Below, piece after piece: positions 36,696-44,576 of a stretch of DNA of 64,000 nucleotides (its first letter is position 1; each line of letters opens with the position of its first letter). A program made the position numbers and the translations under genes. The stretch comes from Telluria mixta (GTDB taxonomy: Bacteria > Pseudomonadota > Gammaproteobacteria > Burkholderiales > Burkholderiaceae_D): positions 4,588,001-4,652,000 of the forward strand of contig NZ_CP119520.1 in assembly GCF_029223865.1 (NCBI RefSeq), read 5' to 3'. Under the pieces are notes generated by a model that was given only the letters and a program-made list of their open reading frames with translations, was not told the origin of the DNA and ran no database searches.

Positions 36696-37163
36696 CTATT
36701 GGATCGTCAGCTGGCGCGCCGTGCCGCCCTGTTTCTTGGGCAGCGAGAGCATCAGGACGCCGTCCTCGAGCCGCGCCTGCGCGCTGGCATCGTCGACTTC
36801 GGAGGGCAGCGTGAAGCTGCGCTGGTACTTGCGCGTCGAGCGCTCAGAATACACCACCTGTTCACCCTGGCGCTGTTCGTTTGCCTGCTGACATTCGCCC
36901 TCGATGGTGACGCGCTGGCCGTCGATCGAGACATGCACATCCTCCTTCTTGACGCCCGGCAGCTCCGCCTTCACCTCGAAGGTTTTGTCCGTCTCGCTGA
37001 CGTCCAGGCGCGGCATGCCGACGTCCTCGCCGGCCCAGCGGCCCTGGGCGAGCGGCGCGAAGAAGTCCTGGAACATGTTCTCGACCATGCGGCCGAACTG
37101 GTCGTCCATGGCGCCGGGACGGAATGTGGAAAGCGGCGTCGTGCCTCTTCTGATCAGGTTCAT
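36696..37163 (-). CDS. Hsp20/alpha-crystallin small heat-shock protein
   Basis: A 155-residue holdase chaperone. The alpha-crystallin domain spans about residues 50-145 (VKAELPGVKKEDVHVSIDG; EDGVLMLSLPKK), preceded by a disordered arm. The start at MNLIRRG has an excellent AGGGAGG ribosome-binding site. A sigma-32-like promoter lies 58-86 bp upstream. In the leader a 6-bp stem (37192-37197 with 37207-37212) could modulate translation, though it does not resemble a canonical ROSE thermometer. Confidence 0.95.
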   Translation of the reverse strand: MNLIRRGTTPLSTFRPGAMDDQFGRMVENMFQDFFAPLAQGRWAGEDVGMPRLDVSETDKTFEVKAELPGVKKEDVHVSIDGQRVTIEGECQQANEQRQGEQVVYSERSTRKYQRSFTLPSEVDDASAQARLEDGVLMLSLPKKQGGTARQLTIQ

Positions 37164-37220
37164 GATAGACCTCCCTTTTAAGAATGATGACGGCGGCACG
37201 CGGGGCGCCGCCAACACCAT

Positions 37221-37249
37221 TTATAGGGCGGTCGAAAAGGGTTTGCAAG
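37221..37249 (-). promoter_or_regulatory. Sigma-32-like heat-shock promoter of hsp20
   Basis: Reading the minus strand, CTTGCAA (37249-37243) and CCCTATAA (37228-37221) are separated by 14 bases. This is close to the RpoH consensus CTTGAAA and CCCCATNT. The position upstream of a small heat-shock gene supports the call. Confidence 0.6.
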
Positions 37250-37377
37250 AGTCGTCTCGAACCGTGCGCGGGGGGCGGGCGGACCCTTGATGCAGGACAG
37301 CAGGCGAACGAAAGCGGGGAATTTTTGCGGAAGCGCCCCGGTCAATGACTGTGTGCGGACCGGGGGCGATGCAGTTG

Positions 37378-38220
37378 TCAGCCGAGGTTGCGCCGGTGGA
37401 AGCGCAGGTGGTCTTCGACGAAGGTGGAGATGAAGTAATAGCCGTGGTCGTAACCCGGATGGCGGCGCAGTTCGAGCGGCTGGCCGACGGCGCGGCAGGC
37501 CTCCTCGAACGCGTCCGGATACAGTTGTTCGGCCAGGAATTTGTCGGCCAGGCCCTGGTCGATCAGGATTCCCTTGGGGAAGGGCGGCGCGTCGGCGCAG
37601 GCCATCAGGTCGGTCGCATCGTAGACGCGCCACGCGTCGCGGTCCGGGCCGAGATAGCCGCCGAACGCCTTCTCGCCCCACGGGCAGCGCGACGGCGCGG
37701 CGATGGGCGCGAAGGCCGACACGGAGCGGAACAGGCCGGGGTTGCGCAGCGCCAGCATCAGCGCGCCGTGGCCGCCCATCGAGTGGCCGAAGATGCCCAC
37801 GCGCGCGGGGTCGGCAGGCAGCGTCGCCAGCACCAGCTCGCGCAGTTCGAGGATGTGGCTGTACATGCGGTAGTGGGTCGACCACGGTGCGCGGGTGGCG
37901 TCCACGTAGAAGCCGGCGCCCGCGCCGAAGTCCCAGCTGTCGGTCTCGCCCGGCACGCCGGCACCGCGCGGGCTCGTGTCGGGAGCGACGAGGATCAGGC
38001 CTTCCTGCGCCGCCACGCGTTGGGCGCCGGCCTTGATCATGAAGGTCTCTTCGGTGCAGGTCAGGCCGGCGAGGTAGAACAGGACGGGCAGGCGCTTGCC
38101 TTGCGCGCCGGGAGGGAGGTACACGGAAAAACGCATCGGCAGGCCGATGGCCGCGGAATCGTATTGGTAGAAGCGCTGGACGCCGTCGAAACAAGCGTGT
38201 TCGCTGAGGAGTTCGGGCAT
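37378..38220 (-). CDS. fghA: S-formylglutathione hydrolase
   Basis: A 280-residue alpha/beta hydrolase that cleaves S-formylglutathione to formate and glutathione in formaldehyde detoxification. The nucleophile Ser147 lies in FGHSMGGHGAL, and the remaining triad residues are in LIDQGLADKF and HPGYDHGYYF. The start at MPELLSEH fits the family; an ATG four codons earlier is possible. Oxidative demethylation by the Rieske enzyme at 23221 would release formaldehyde, so a link is conceivable, but the class-III alcohol dehydrogenase partner is not in the window. Confidence 0.95.
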   Translation of the reverse strand: MPELLSEHACFDGVQRFYQYDSAAIGLPMRFSVYLPPGAQGKRLPVLFYLAGLTCTEETFMIKAGAQRVAAQEGLILVAPDTSPRGAGVPGETDSWDFGAGAGFYVDATRAPWSTHYRMYSHILELRELVLATLPADPARVGIFGHSMGGHGALMLALRNPGLFRSVSAFAPIAAPSRCPWGEKAFGGYLGPDRDAWRVYDATDLMACADAPPFPKGILIDQGLADKFLAEQLYPDAFEEACRAVGQPLELRRHPGYDHGYYFISTFVEDHLRFHRRNLG

Positions 38221-38294
38221 GGCTCGGTCCATCGAATGGTTGGCTGATCGAAAACGCAAGTATGCACGGTCCGAGGGGAGGCCGCTACTGCGCT

Positions 38295-38918
38295 TCAGAT
38301 CAGGCCGAGCGCCCCCAGCACGGCGCCGGCCGCGAGCAGCCACAGCAGGTGGATGCGCGTGCGCCAGATGATCAGGCCGCTGACGATCGCCGTGAGCCAC
38401 AGGGGCCAGTTCGCCAGGACGGCGGACGCGATCGGCGCACCGGCAGCGGCAGCGGCACCGGCGCCCGCGGAACTGGCCATGATCCAGGCGGTGGACAGCA
38501 GCAGCGCGATCACGATGGGCGCCATGCCCTGCTTGAAGGCCCGGACGGCGCGCAGGTCGCGGTTGCGGTGGCCCCAGCGGGCGGCCGTGTACGTGATGAT
38601 GGTGGAGGGCGTCATGATGCCGACCATCGTCACGAGCACGCCGAACAGCGCGGCCGCCGTGCTGCCGGCGTTCATGCCGACGTGCCACCCCATCAGGGCG
38701 ACGAACAGGACGTTCGGCCCCGGTGCCGCCTGGGCCAGCGCGATGGACTGGTTGAACTGTTCCTGGGTGAGCCAGTGGTGCTGTTCGACGAGGAAGCGGT
38801 GCATCTCGGACGACGTGGAGATGGCGCCGCCGACCGACATCAGCGACATCAGGAGGAAATGGCCGAACAGGTTGAGCCAGTCGGCCCAGTCCAGCGCGAG
38901 GTGCAGGGGCGCGCTCAT
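38295..38918 (-). CDS. chrA: Chromate transporter, C-terminal-type half (ChrA family)
   Basis: A 207-residue membrane protein with about six helices and the CHR motif region LAQAAPGPNVLFVALMGWHVG. It is one half of the short-chain CHR type, in which two single-domain proteins act together. Its ATG overlaps the stop of the other half by 4 bp. Chromate efflux is the family function; the real anion may differ. Confidence 0.88.
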   Translation of the reverse strand: MSAPLHLALDWADWLNLFGHFLLMSLMSVGGAISTSSEMHRFLVEQHHWLTQEQFNQSIALAQAAPGPNVLFVALMGWHVGMNAGSTAAALFGVLVTMVGIMTPSTIITYTAARWGHRNRDLRAVRAFKQGMAPIVIALLLSTAWIMASSAGAGAAAAAGAPIASAVLANWPLWLTAIVSGLIIWRTRIHLLWLLAAGAVLGALGLI

Positions 38919-39517
38919 GCGAGGCGGCGCCAGGTGAGCACGCAGGCCAGGCCGCCGAGGCCGAACAGTACCCAGGGGAGCGGACACTTGAGGAACGCGA
39001 CGAGGATGAAGCCGGCCGCACTGATGGCCAGGCACCAGGACAGGGGCATCGGACTTTTCTTCAGCGCGCTCGCCAGGCGCAGGCCCGCTGCGCCGATCAG
39101 GCCCGCACAAACGGCGGCCATGCCGTGCAGCGCGCCGGCCACGACGGGGCTGTCGGCGAAGCGGTCGTGCAGGACGGCCAGTCCGATGACGAGGATCAGC
39201 GGTACGGTGAGCAATCCGGCCAGCGCGGCGAGGGCGCCGGCGATGCCGAAATGGCGGCCGCCGATCATCAGGGACAGGTTGACGACGTTCGGTCCGGGCA
39301 TGATCTGGGCGACGGCCCAGTCTTCGATGAATTCTTCCTGGGTCAGCCAGCGCTTGCGGTCGACGATTTCGCGCTGGACGATGGCCAGCACGCCGCCGAA
39401 CCCCTGCAGGGCCAGCAAGGTGAAGGAAATGAACAGGTCGGCGAGGGAGCGGGGGCGGTTGGCGGATTCGGACGTGGCGGACGTCGCGGACGGCAGGGAG
39501 CTGGGCGGGGCATTCAT
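38915..39517 (-). CDS. chrA: Chromate transporter, N-terminal-type half (ChrA family)
   Basis: A 200-residue membrane protein with the CHR motifs LQGFGGVLAIVQREIVDRK, LTQEEFIEDWAVAQIMPGPN and six predicted helices. It is translated just before its partner half, with an ATGA overlap, so the two should be made in equal amounts. No ChrB-type regulator is adjacent. Confidence 0.88.
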   Translation of the reverse strand: MNAPPSSLPSATSATSESANRPRSLADLFISFTLLALQGFGGVLAIVQREIVDRKRWLTQEEFIEDWAVAQIMPGPNVVNLSLMIGGRHFGIAGALAALAGLLTVPLILVIGLAVLHDRFADSPVVAGALHGMAAVCAGLIGAAGLRLASALKKSPMPLSWCLAISAAGFILVAFLKCPLPWVLFGLGGLACVLTWRRLA

Positions 39518-39569
39518 CTTTCGATTATCGCGCCGCGCCCGGCATCCTGTCCATGCCGCGGTCCGGCGG

Positions 39570-39746
39570 TCAGCCGCCGCCGATGCCGCGCATGACGCGT
39601 CCCGTGCCTTCGCATTCGGGACAGGTCTTGCCGTCGGCCAGCTTGCCGCTGCCGCCGCAGGTTTCGCACAGGTCTTCGCCGGCGCCGGGCGTGCCGGGTT
39701 CGGCTTCGTCGCCGGGTTTCAGGTCGGGATCGGGCGTCGTGCTCAT
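39570..39746 (-). CDS. Mini DnaJ-type zinc-ribbon protein, 58 aa
   Basis: A 58-residue soluble protein with an acidic, proline-rich N-terminal half and a zinc-binding half holding two CxxCxGxG-type knuckles, CETCGGSGK and CPECEGTGR, as in the cysteine-rich domain of DnaJ. It ends in a glycine tail. The start at MSTTPDPD has a GAGG ribosome-binding site. Such fragments without a J domain are common in Oxalobacteraceae; the function is unknown, and redox or chaperone binding is possible. Confidence 0.75.
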   Translation of the reverse strand: MSTTPDPDLKPGDEAEPGTPGAGEDLCETCGGSGKLADGKTCPECEGTGRVMRGIGGG

Positions 39747-39945
39747 GGAGTCCTCGTGATGGTTGAATGACGAATCCATTCTAGGCGTAGCGAAAAGGGC
39801 GCGGCGCGCGCATGCGGCGTGGGTTTGTCATACGGACTACACAAACGCGTGCCACATTAAATGAAAAATAATCTTGACTTTGGCCAAAGGTGGGAAATAC
39901 TCGTTAAGCAGCAATCCCTTCAATCCATCAAAGTCAGGAACTGCG

Positions 39946-40164
39946 ATGAACCAAGACACCCTCGAGCTCGAAGACGGTCAGGTGACCGTCCCTTACCAGC
40001 GGCGCGATATGCAGCAGAAGGATATCGTCGACCTGGGTATTGCGCTCCAGCAGCGCAGCAATACGATGTCGGCCGTGGAATACCTGCGTTCCCAGAACGT
40101 CGGCAACGACGTCATCGAGCGCGTGCTGACGGAGCCGGGCCGCAGGCGTTCCTGGTGCAGGTAA
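39946..40164 (+). CDS. Hypothetical protein, 72 aa
   Basis: A small soluble helical protein. It starts at MNQDTLEL with an AGGAA ribosome-binding site eight bases before the ATG. Residues 20-60 form two helices (DIVDLGIALQQRSNTMSAVE; NDVIERVLTEPGRRR). No known family was recognised. AT-rich sequence on both sides and a proper start site support it as a gene. Confidence 0.6.
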   Translation: MNQDTLELEDGQVTVPYQRRDMQQKDIVDLGIALQQRSNTMSAVEYLRSQNVGNDVIERVLTEPGRRRSWCR

Positions 40165-40257
40165 GGGAGCAAATGAGCGACAAGCTCGACGGTTATGCAC
40201 AATTTTGCTTGATTGCATCTTGCAAATATTTTCGATTCGTGCGTCACTTGACTTGGT

Positions 40258-40393
40258 AACTCATTGATTTTGTGAAGGTTGAGTTTTGCCCACGCAACGG
40301 GCAAATTGTTGAAACCCGCATTCCTGCTTGGTTTTGGCATGTCAAGAGGGTGTTTTTCCACAACCTTATGCACAGTTTTTGTGGATATCTGAA
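40258..40393 (+). repeat. DnaA-box repeat, copy 1
   Basis: This 136-bp element is collinear with 42774-42909. The order is: a stem-loop TTTGCCC-N7-GGGCAAA, a shared TTGAAACCCGCA, a shared TGTCAAGAGG, and three DnaA-box-like nonamers: TTTTCCACA (40354-40362), TTATGCACA (40366-40374) and, reversed, ATATCCACA (40388-40380), each 8 of 9 bases to TTATCCACA. The spacing of the nonamers is the same in both copies. The stem-loop keeps pairing although its loop differs. Confidence 0.8.
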
Positions 40394-40507
40394 CAAGCCT
40401 TGTTGAAGAGGCAAACGTTGCGGGCGGCCCATGAAAGAGCGGAGGCCGTGAACGGCCGCGCCCGCTGACGTCGTTTTGCCACATTGTCATCTGCGCTTGC
40501 ATAAAGA

Positions 40508-40527
40508 TACTGGACAAATGTACAGTT
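40508..40527. promoter_or_regulatory. LexA (SOS) box upstream of the helicase
   Basis: TACTGGACAAATGTACAGTT has the CTG-N10-CAG core and agrees with the Escherichia coli LexA consensus at 15 of 20 positions. It ends 21 bp before the helicase ATG. UvrD-type helicase genes are classic LexA targets, so SOS induction is expected. Confidence 0.65.
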
Positions 40528-40548
40528 GAGCATCTATTCTCAACCGCC

Positions 40549-42648
40549 ATGTCCGCTGCCACCGCCACGCCCCTTTCCCAACCTTCCGCACCCGCCGATC
40601 CGTTCGCCGGCCTGAATCCCGAGCAGCGCGCCGCCGTCGAGCACGACATGGGCGCAGGGATGGTCCGGCCGCTGCTGGTGGTCGCGGGCGCCGGTTCGGG
40701 CAAGACGAACACGCTGGCGCACCGGGTGGCAAAGCTGATCCTGGCGGGGAGCGATCCGCAGCGCATCCTGCTGCTGACGTTTTCGCGCCGTGCGGCCAAT
40801 GAGATGGGCCAGCGTGCCGCCGGCGTGCTGCAGCGCGTGCTGGGCACGTCGACGGCCGTGGGCAGCCTGCCTTGGGCCGGCACGTTCCACAGCATCGGCG
40901 CGCGCCTGCTGCGCGAATACGCGGGCCGGATCGGACTCGAAGCATCGTTCACGATCCACGACCGCGCCGATTCCGAAGACCTGATGGGCCTCGTGCGGCA
41001 GGACGTCGGCCTGGGCGCATCCAACGGCCAGAAACGCTTTCCGCTGAAGGGGACCTGTCTCGCGATCTATTCGCGCGTCGTCAACAGCCGTGAGCCGCTC
41101 GCGGACGTGCTGCAGTCGACCTTCCCATGGTGCAGCGAGTGGGAAGAGCAGCTCAAGCGCCTGTTCGGCGCCTATGTCGACGCCAAGCAGGAACAGAACG
41201 TGCTCGACTACGACGACCTGCTGCTGTTCTGGGCCGAGATGGCGTCCGATCCGGAGCTCGGGCCGGAACTGGGCGCGCTGTTCGACCACGTGCTCGTCGA
41301 CGAATACCAGGACACGAACCGCCTGCAGGCCGCGATCCTGCAAGGCATGAAGCCGGACGGGCGGGGCGTGATGGTCGTCGGCGACGATGCGCAATCGATC
41401 TATTCGTTCCGCGGCGCGACGGTGCGCAACATCCTCGACTTCCCGAAGCAGTTCGGCGAGCACACGCGCATGATCACGCTGGACCGCAACTACCGCTCGA
41501 CGCAGCCCATCCTCGATGCGTCGAATGCCGTCATCGCCGCGGCGCTGGAGCGCCATGCGAAGACCTTATGGACGGATAAGGCCGCAACCGGCAAGCCGCA
41601 GCTCGTGCTGATCCCGGACGAGGCCGAGCAGGCCCGCTGGGTGTGCAACCGCGTGCTGGAACAGCGCGAGGCGGGCATCAGGCTGACGCAGCAGGCCGTG
41701 CTGTTCCGTGCCGCCAGCCACAGCGCGGCGCTGGAACTGGAACTCGTGCGGCGTAACATCCCGTTCGTGAAATTCGGCGGCTTGAAATTCCTGGAAGCGG
41801 CGCACATCAAGGACGTGCTCGCCATGCTGCGCTTCGCCCAGAATCCGGCGGGCCGCGTGGCCGGCTTCCGCGTCGTGCAACTCATTCCCGGCATCGGCCC
41901 GGCGACGGCGGCCCGTCTGCTCGATGCCGTGGCCGAAGCGGCGGATCCCGTCGCGGCCATCGAGGCGTTTCCCGCGCCGCCGCGCGCGCAAGGGGAGTGG
42001 GAGCAATTTACCGCGCTGTTCCGCACCCTGCGCACGACGGGCCTGCGCTGGCCGCTGGAAATCGAACTGGTGCGGGACTGGTACCTGCCACACCTCGAGC
42101 GCCTGCACGACGACGCACCCGTCCGCGCGGCCGACCTCGACCAGCTGGTGGCGCTGGCCGGCGGCTATGGTTCGCGCGAGAACTTCCTGACCGAACTGAC
42201 GCTCGATCCGCCGGAAGCGACGAGCGACCGCGCCGGCCCGCCGCTGCTGGATGAGGATTACCTGATCCTGTCGACGATTCATTCATCGAAGGGCCAGGAG
42301 TGGAAGGCCGTGCACGTGCTGAACGTCGTCGACGGCTGCATCCCGTCGGACATGGCGACGGGGAGCGCCGAGGACATCGAGGAAGAACGCCGCCTGCTGT
42401 ACGTGGCGATGACGCGCGCGAAGGAACACCTGCACCTCATCGTCCCGAACCGCTTCTTCATCAAGCAGCAGGCGCAGATGGGCGACCGCCACGTCTACGC
42501 ACAGCGCACGCGGTTCGTCACGCCCGTGATGCTCAAGCATTTCGAGGAATGCGTGTGGACGAACGCCGAAACGTTGCAGGTGCGCAAGCCCGTACCGGAC
42601 AGCGTGCGGATGATGGTGCGCGAACGGGCGCGCAACGCCTGGAAGTGA
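40549..42648 (+). CDS. UvrD/Rep-type ATP-dependent DNA helicase
   Basis: A 699-residue superfamily 1A 3'-5' helicase. Motifs in order: Walker A AGAGSGKTN with Lys52, motif Ia LLTFSRRAANEM, Walker B VDEYQDTN, motif III GDDAQSIYSFRGA, motif IV LDRNYRSTQ, motif V STIHSSKGQEWKAV and motif VI LLYVAMTRAK. It is smaller than UvrD (about 720) and lacks the nuclease domain of AddA/RecB. A LexA-type box lies just upstream, and DnaA-box repeats lie on both sides of the gene. A role in repair or in clearing replication forks is likely. Confidence 0.95.
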   Translation: MSAATATPLSQPSAPADPFAGLNPEQRAAVEHDMGAGMVRPLLVVAGAGSGKTNTLAHRVAKLILAGSDPQRILLLTFSRRAANEMGQRAAGVLQRVLGTSTAVGSLPWAGTFHSIGARLLREYAGRIGLEASFTIHDRADSEDLMGLVRQDVGLGASNGQKRFPLKGTCLAIYSRVVNSREPLADVLQSTFPWCSEWEEQLKRLFGAYVDAKQEQNVLDYDDLLLFWAEMASDPELGPELGALFDHVLVDEYQDTNRLQAAILQGMKPDGRGVMVVGDDAQSIYSFRGATVRNILDFPKQFGEHTRMITLDRNYRSTQPILDASNAVIAAALERHAKTLWTDKAATGKPQLVLIPDEAEQARWVCNRVLEQREAGIRLTQQAVLFRAASHSAALELELVRRNIPFVKFGGLKFLEAAHIKDVLAMLRFAQNPAGRVAGFRVVQLIPGIGPATAARLLDAVAEAADPVAAIEAFPAPPRAQGEWEQFTALFRTLRTTGLRWPLEIELVRDWYLPHLERLHDDAPVRAADLDQLVALAGGYGSRENFLTELTLDPPEATSDRAGPPLLDEDYLILSTIHSSKGQEWKAVHVLNVVDGCIPSDMATGSAEDIEEERRLLYVAMTRAKEHLHLIVPNRFFIKQQAQMGDRHVYAQRTRFVTPVMLKHFEECVWTNAETLQVRKPVPDSVRMMVRERARNAWK

Positions 42649-42971
42649 AAATGACGGCAAGATAACCGCAAAAGTGCACAGAATCGGAACAGCGTGACAA
42701 AGTTATCCCCGCTGGGTCGAATTTGTAGGAATTTGCCTAATACCCACTGTCTGCTTAAAACACGAGCAACGATAAGTCGTTGATTTTATTGGGTTAAGAT
42801 TTTGCCCGTTGAATGGGCAGTTTATTGAAACCCGCATCGATACTGGGCTCGCGGCTTGTCAAGAGGCGCTTGTCCACACAGTTATCCACATTTCTTGTGG
42901 ATATTAGAATTAATCCCGTCGAATCAATATCTTAGGTCGCGGACTTGAGGCGGCGTCGAGATTTTTTCGCG
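42649..42971. other. 323-bp intergenic region with repeat copy 2
   Basis: There is no gene between the helicase stop and the convergent sirtuin. The region is AT-rich compared with its surroundings and contains repeat copy 2 (42774-42909). No obvious terminator was seen for either flanking gene. Confidence 0.65.
42774..42909 (+). repeat. DnaA-box repeat, copy 2
   Basis: This is the second 136-bp copy, in the same orientation as copy 1. It has a stem-loop TGCCC-N7-GGGCA, TTGAAACCCGCA, TGTCAAGAGG and three nonamers: TTGTCCACA (42870-42878), the exact consensus TTATCCACA (42882-42890) and, reversed, ATATCCACA (42904-42896). Nonamers 2 and 3 are 14 bp apart in both copies and nonamers 1 and 2 are 12 bp apart in both. 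Confidence 0.8.
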
Positions 42972-43787
42972 TCAGTCCAGCATTGCCTGGAGCGTTGTCA
43001 GTGCGTCGAGCGCACCGAGCGGAACCCCGACACCGCGGCCGGTGCGGACCTCCGGCTCGCGCGGATTGATCCGGACGAGGGGTGCACCTTGCGCTTCGCA
43101 CATGCGCCGCACGGAAGGCACGTCCGTGCCGGCACCCAGTTCGACGACGACGAGGTTCGCGACCCGTGCGCGCCAGCGGTCGAGGCGGGCGTACTGCGCT
43201 TCCGTGCGCGCGTCCAGCCAGCGGCCGTCGCCGAACATGAGGATGTTCGGCCGCGCCAACGCGCCGCAGTACGGACAGCGGGGCAGCGGCGGCGTCATCA
43301 GGCACGTTGCCGAATCGATGACAGGAGCAACGGCATCGGCTGGCCAAAGGGCATTGCTGCACGGGCGCGTGCATTGCAGGTGGTGGATGGAGCCGTGGCA
43401 TTCGACGAGGCGGTCGTCGGGAAAGCCGGCGCGCTGGAACTGGCCGTCGACGTTGCTCGTGAAGACGAACGCGCCGTGCTTCAGGCGCTCTCCGATGCCG
43501 CGCAGGATCGCGAAGCCCGCGTGCGGGACCGTGGCGCGGTACAGCGCGAGGCGGTGGCCGTAGAAGCCCCACGCCAGTTCCGGGTTCGTGTCGAAGCTGT
43601 GCGGATTCGCGATCTCGACGAAGCGGATGCCCAGGGCGGCCAGCGGCGGATACGCGCGCCAGAAGCCATGGTCGCCGCGGAAGTCGGGCAGCCCGGAATC
43701 GACGCCGATGCCGGCGCCGGCGCCGATCAGGAGACCGTCCGCGTCCCGCAGCAGCGCGGCGGCCCGGGCGAGCTCGCCGGTGTTCAT
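42972..43787 (-). CDS. Sir2-family NAD-dependent deacylase
   Basis: A 271-residue sirtuin. The NAD-binding motif is GAGAGIGVDSGLPDFRG (residues 23-38), the base-contact loop TSNVDGQ, and the catalytic histidine His131 in ECHGSIHH. The zinc ligands are Cys139, Cys143, Cys171 and Cys174. The variants GIGVDSGLPD and TSNVD define a bacterial clade apart from CobB. The start at MNTGELA has an AAGGAGAC ribosome-binding site and overlaps the stop of the HD-domain gene by 4 bp. It removes acyl groups from lysines, or possibly modifies ADP-ribose. Confidence 0.9.
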   Translation of the reverse strand: MNTGELARAAALLRDADGLLIGAGAGIGVDSGLPDFRGDHGFWRAYPPLAALGIRFVEIANPHSFDTNPELAWGFYGHRLALYRATVPHAGFAILRGIGERLKHGAFVFTSNVDGQFQRAGFPDDRLVECHGSIHHLQCTRPCSNALWPADAVAPVIDSATCLMTPPLPRCPYCGALARPNILMFGDGRWLDARTEAQYARLDRWRARVANLVVVELGAGTDVPSVRRMCEAQGAPLVRINPREPEVRTGRGVGVPLGALDALTTLQAMLD

Positions 43788-44422
43788 GCCGCGTCTCCTT
43801 CGTCGATGCGGCGCTGCAGGTGTTCCAGCGCCTCCAGGAAGCGTTCGGCGGCGAGGCCCGGCGGCCAGGGTTCCCACGGCGCGCAACCGTAGACGTCGAC
43901 CAGCGGATCGTGCGCCAGCACGGCGGAACGGATCTTCAATGTCGTGCGCACTTCCTGTTCCGACCAGCCTGCCACGTGCACGGCTTCGCTGGCTGCGGCC
44001 AGGCGGTCGGCGCGCTTGTGGAGCTGGTGCTCGGCGGGCGTCCACGCGGGCAGGCGGTAGCGCAGGAACACGGCCTGTTCCAGGCGCCGCGTGAGGGCGC
44101 GGAACCCTTCGCCGAGAAAGGGCTTGATCGGCGAGACGGCATCGAAGCCGAGCAGCCCTTCCTCTGCGTCGTGCAACAGTTCGCGCAATTCGACGACGGG
44201 CGCGAGCGGCGTGGGTGAGGCCATGCGCCGCAACAGCATCACGGCGATCGAGTGCTGGGCCACGGACAGCGGCAGCGGCCACGCCGAGTGGCCGCCCCAG
44301 CGGTACGTGCGCGCGAGGCCGAGGGCGAGGTCGCTGTCGTCCCAGTCGAACGGCGTCGGATTCAACAGGTCGAGACGCTTGCCGGACGGCATGCGGACCC
44401 AGGCGCGCATGTCGGGCGCCAT
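43784..44422 (-). CDS. YfbR-like HD-domain nucleotidase
   Basis: A 212-residue protein with an HD fold of the YfbR type, a 5'-deoxynucleotidase. Metal-binding residues are His57, His84-Asp85 (LLHDAEEGLLGFD) and Asp139 (HKRAD). Family members dephosphorylate deoxynucleoside monophosphates. The start at MAPDMRAW has a weak ribosome-binding site. It is co-translated with the sirtuin gene through an ATGA overlap, so the pair is expected to share a process. Confidence 0.85.
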   Translation of the reverse strand: MAPDMRAWVRMPSGKRLDLLNPTPFDWDDSDLALGLARTYRWGGHSAWPLPLSVAQHSIAVMLLRRMASPTPLAPVVELRELLHDAEEGLLGFDAVSPIKPFLGEGFRALTRRLEQAVFLRYRLPAWTPAEHQLHKRADRLAAASEAVHVAGWSEQEVRTTLKIRSAVLAHDPLVDVYGCAPWEPWPPGLAAERFLEALEHLQRRIDEGDAA

Positions 44423-44576
44423 GTCAGCGTTGGAGTAGAGCGGTGGACATGGTCCGATTCTACACGGCCGCGCCGGCCGACCCCGGCCGGATTGACGTGG
44501 TCGAACACAGCGTCGCGTTCGCGGTGTAGAGTAGGTCGAGACCGGGCGTGGGCCCGGCAATCCGGAGTGCGGCGTC

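Larger units (their letters stand above)
40165..40548. other. 384-bp intergenic region with repeat copy 1 and an SOS-type box
   Basis: This AT-rich gap between the 72-residue gene and the helicase contains no gene. It holds copy 1 of the DnaA-box repeat (40258-40393), a LexA-like box (40508-40527), and a 6-bp hairpin GTTGAG/CTCAAC (40525-40544) just before the helicase ATG. Confidence 0.7.

Noticed and set aside
38295..39517. chrA broken by a frameshift
   Set aside because: Two half-size CHR proteins with ATGA overlap are a normal functional form; both halves have full motif sets.
40258..42909. DnaA-box clusters as the chromosomal replication origin
   Set aside because: No dnaA, dnaN, gyrB, rpmH or parAB is nearby, and there are only three boxes per copy; a titration or regulatory element fits better.
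42972..44422. Sirtuin/HD pair as an anti-phage defence system
   Set aside because: The sirtuin has an ordinary zinc-binding deacylase layout and the HD protein is a typical YfbR-like enzyme; no sensor or defence-island neighbours are present.
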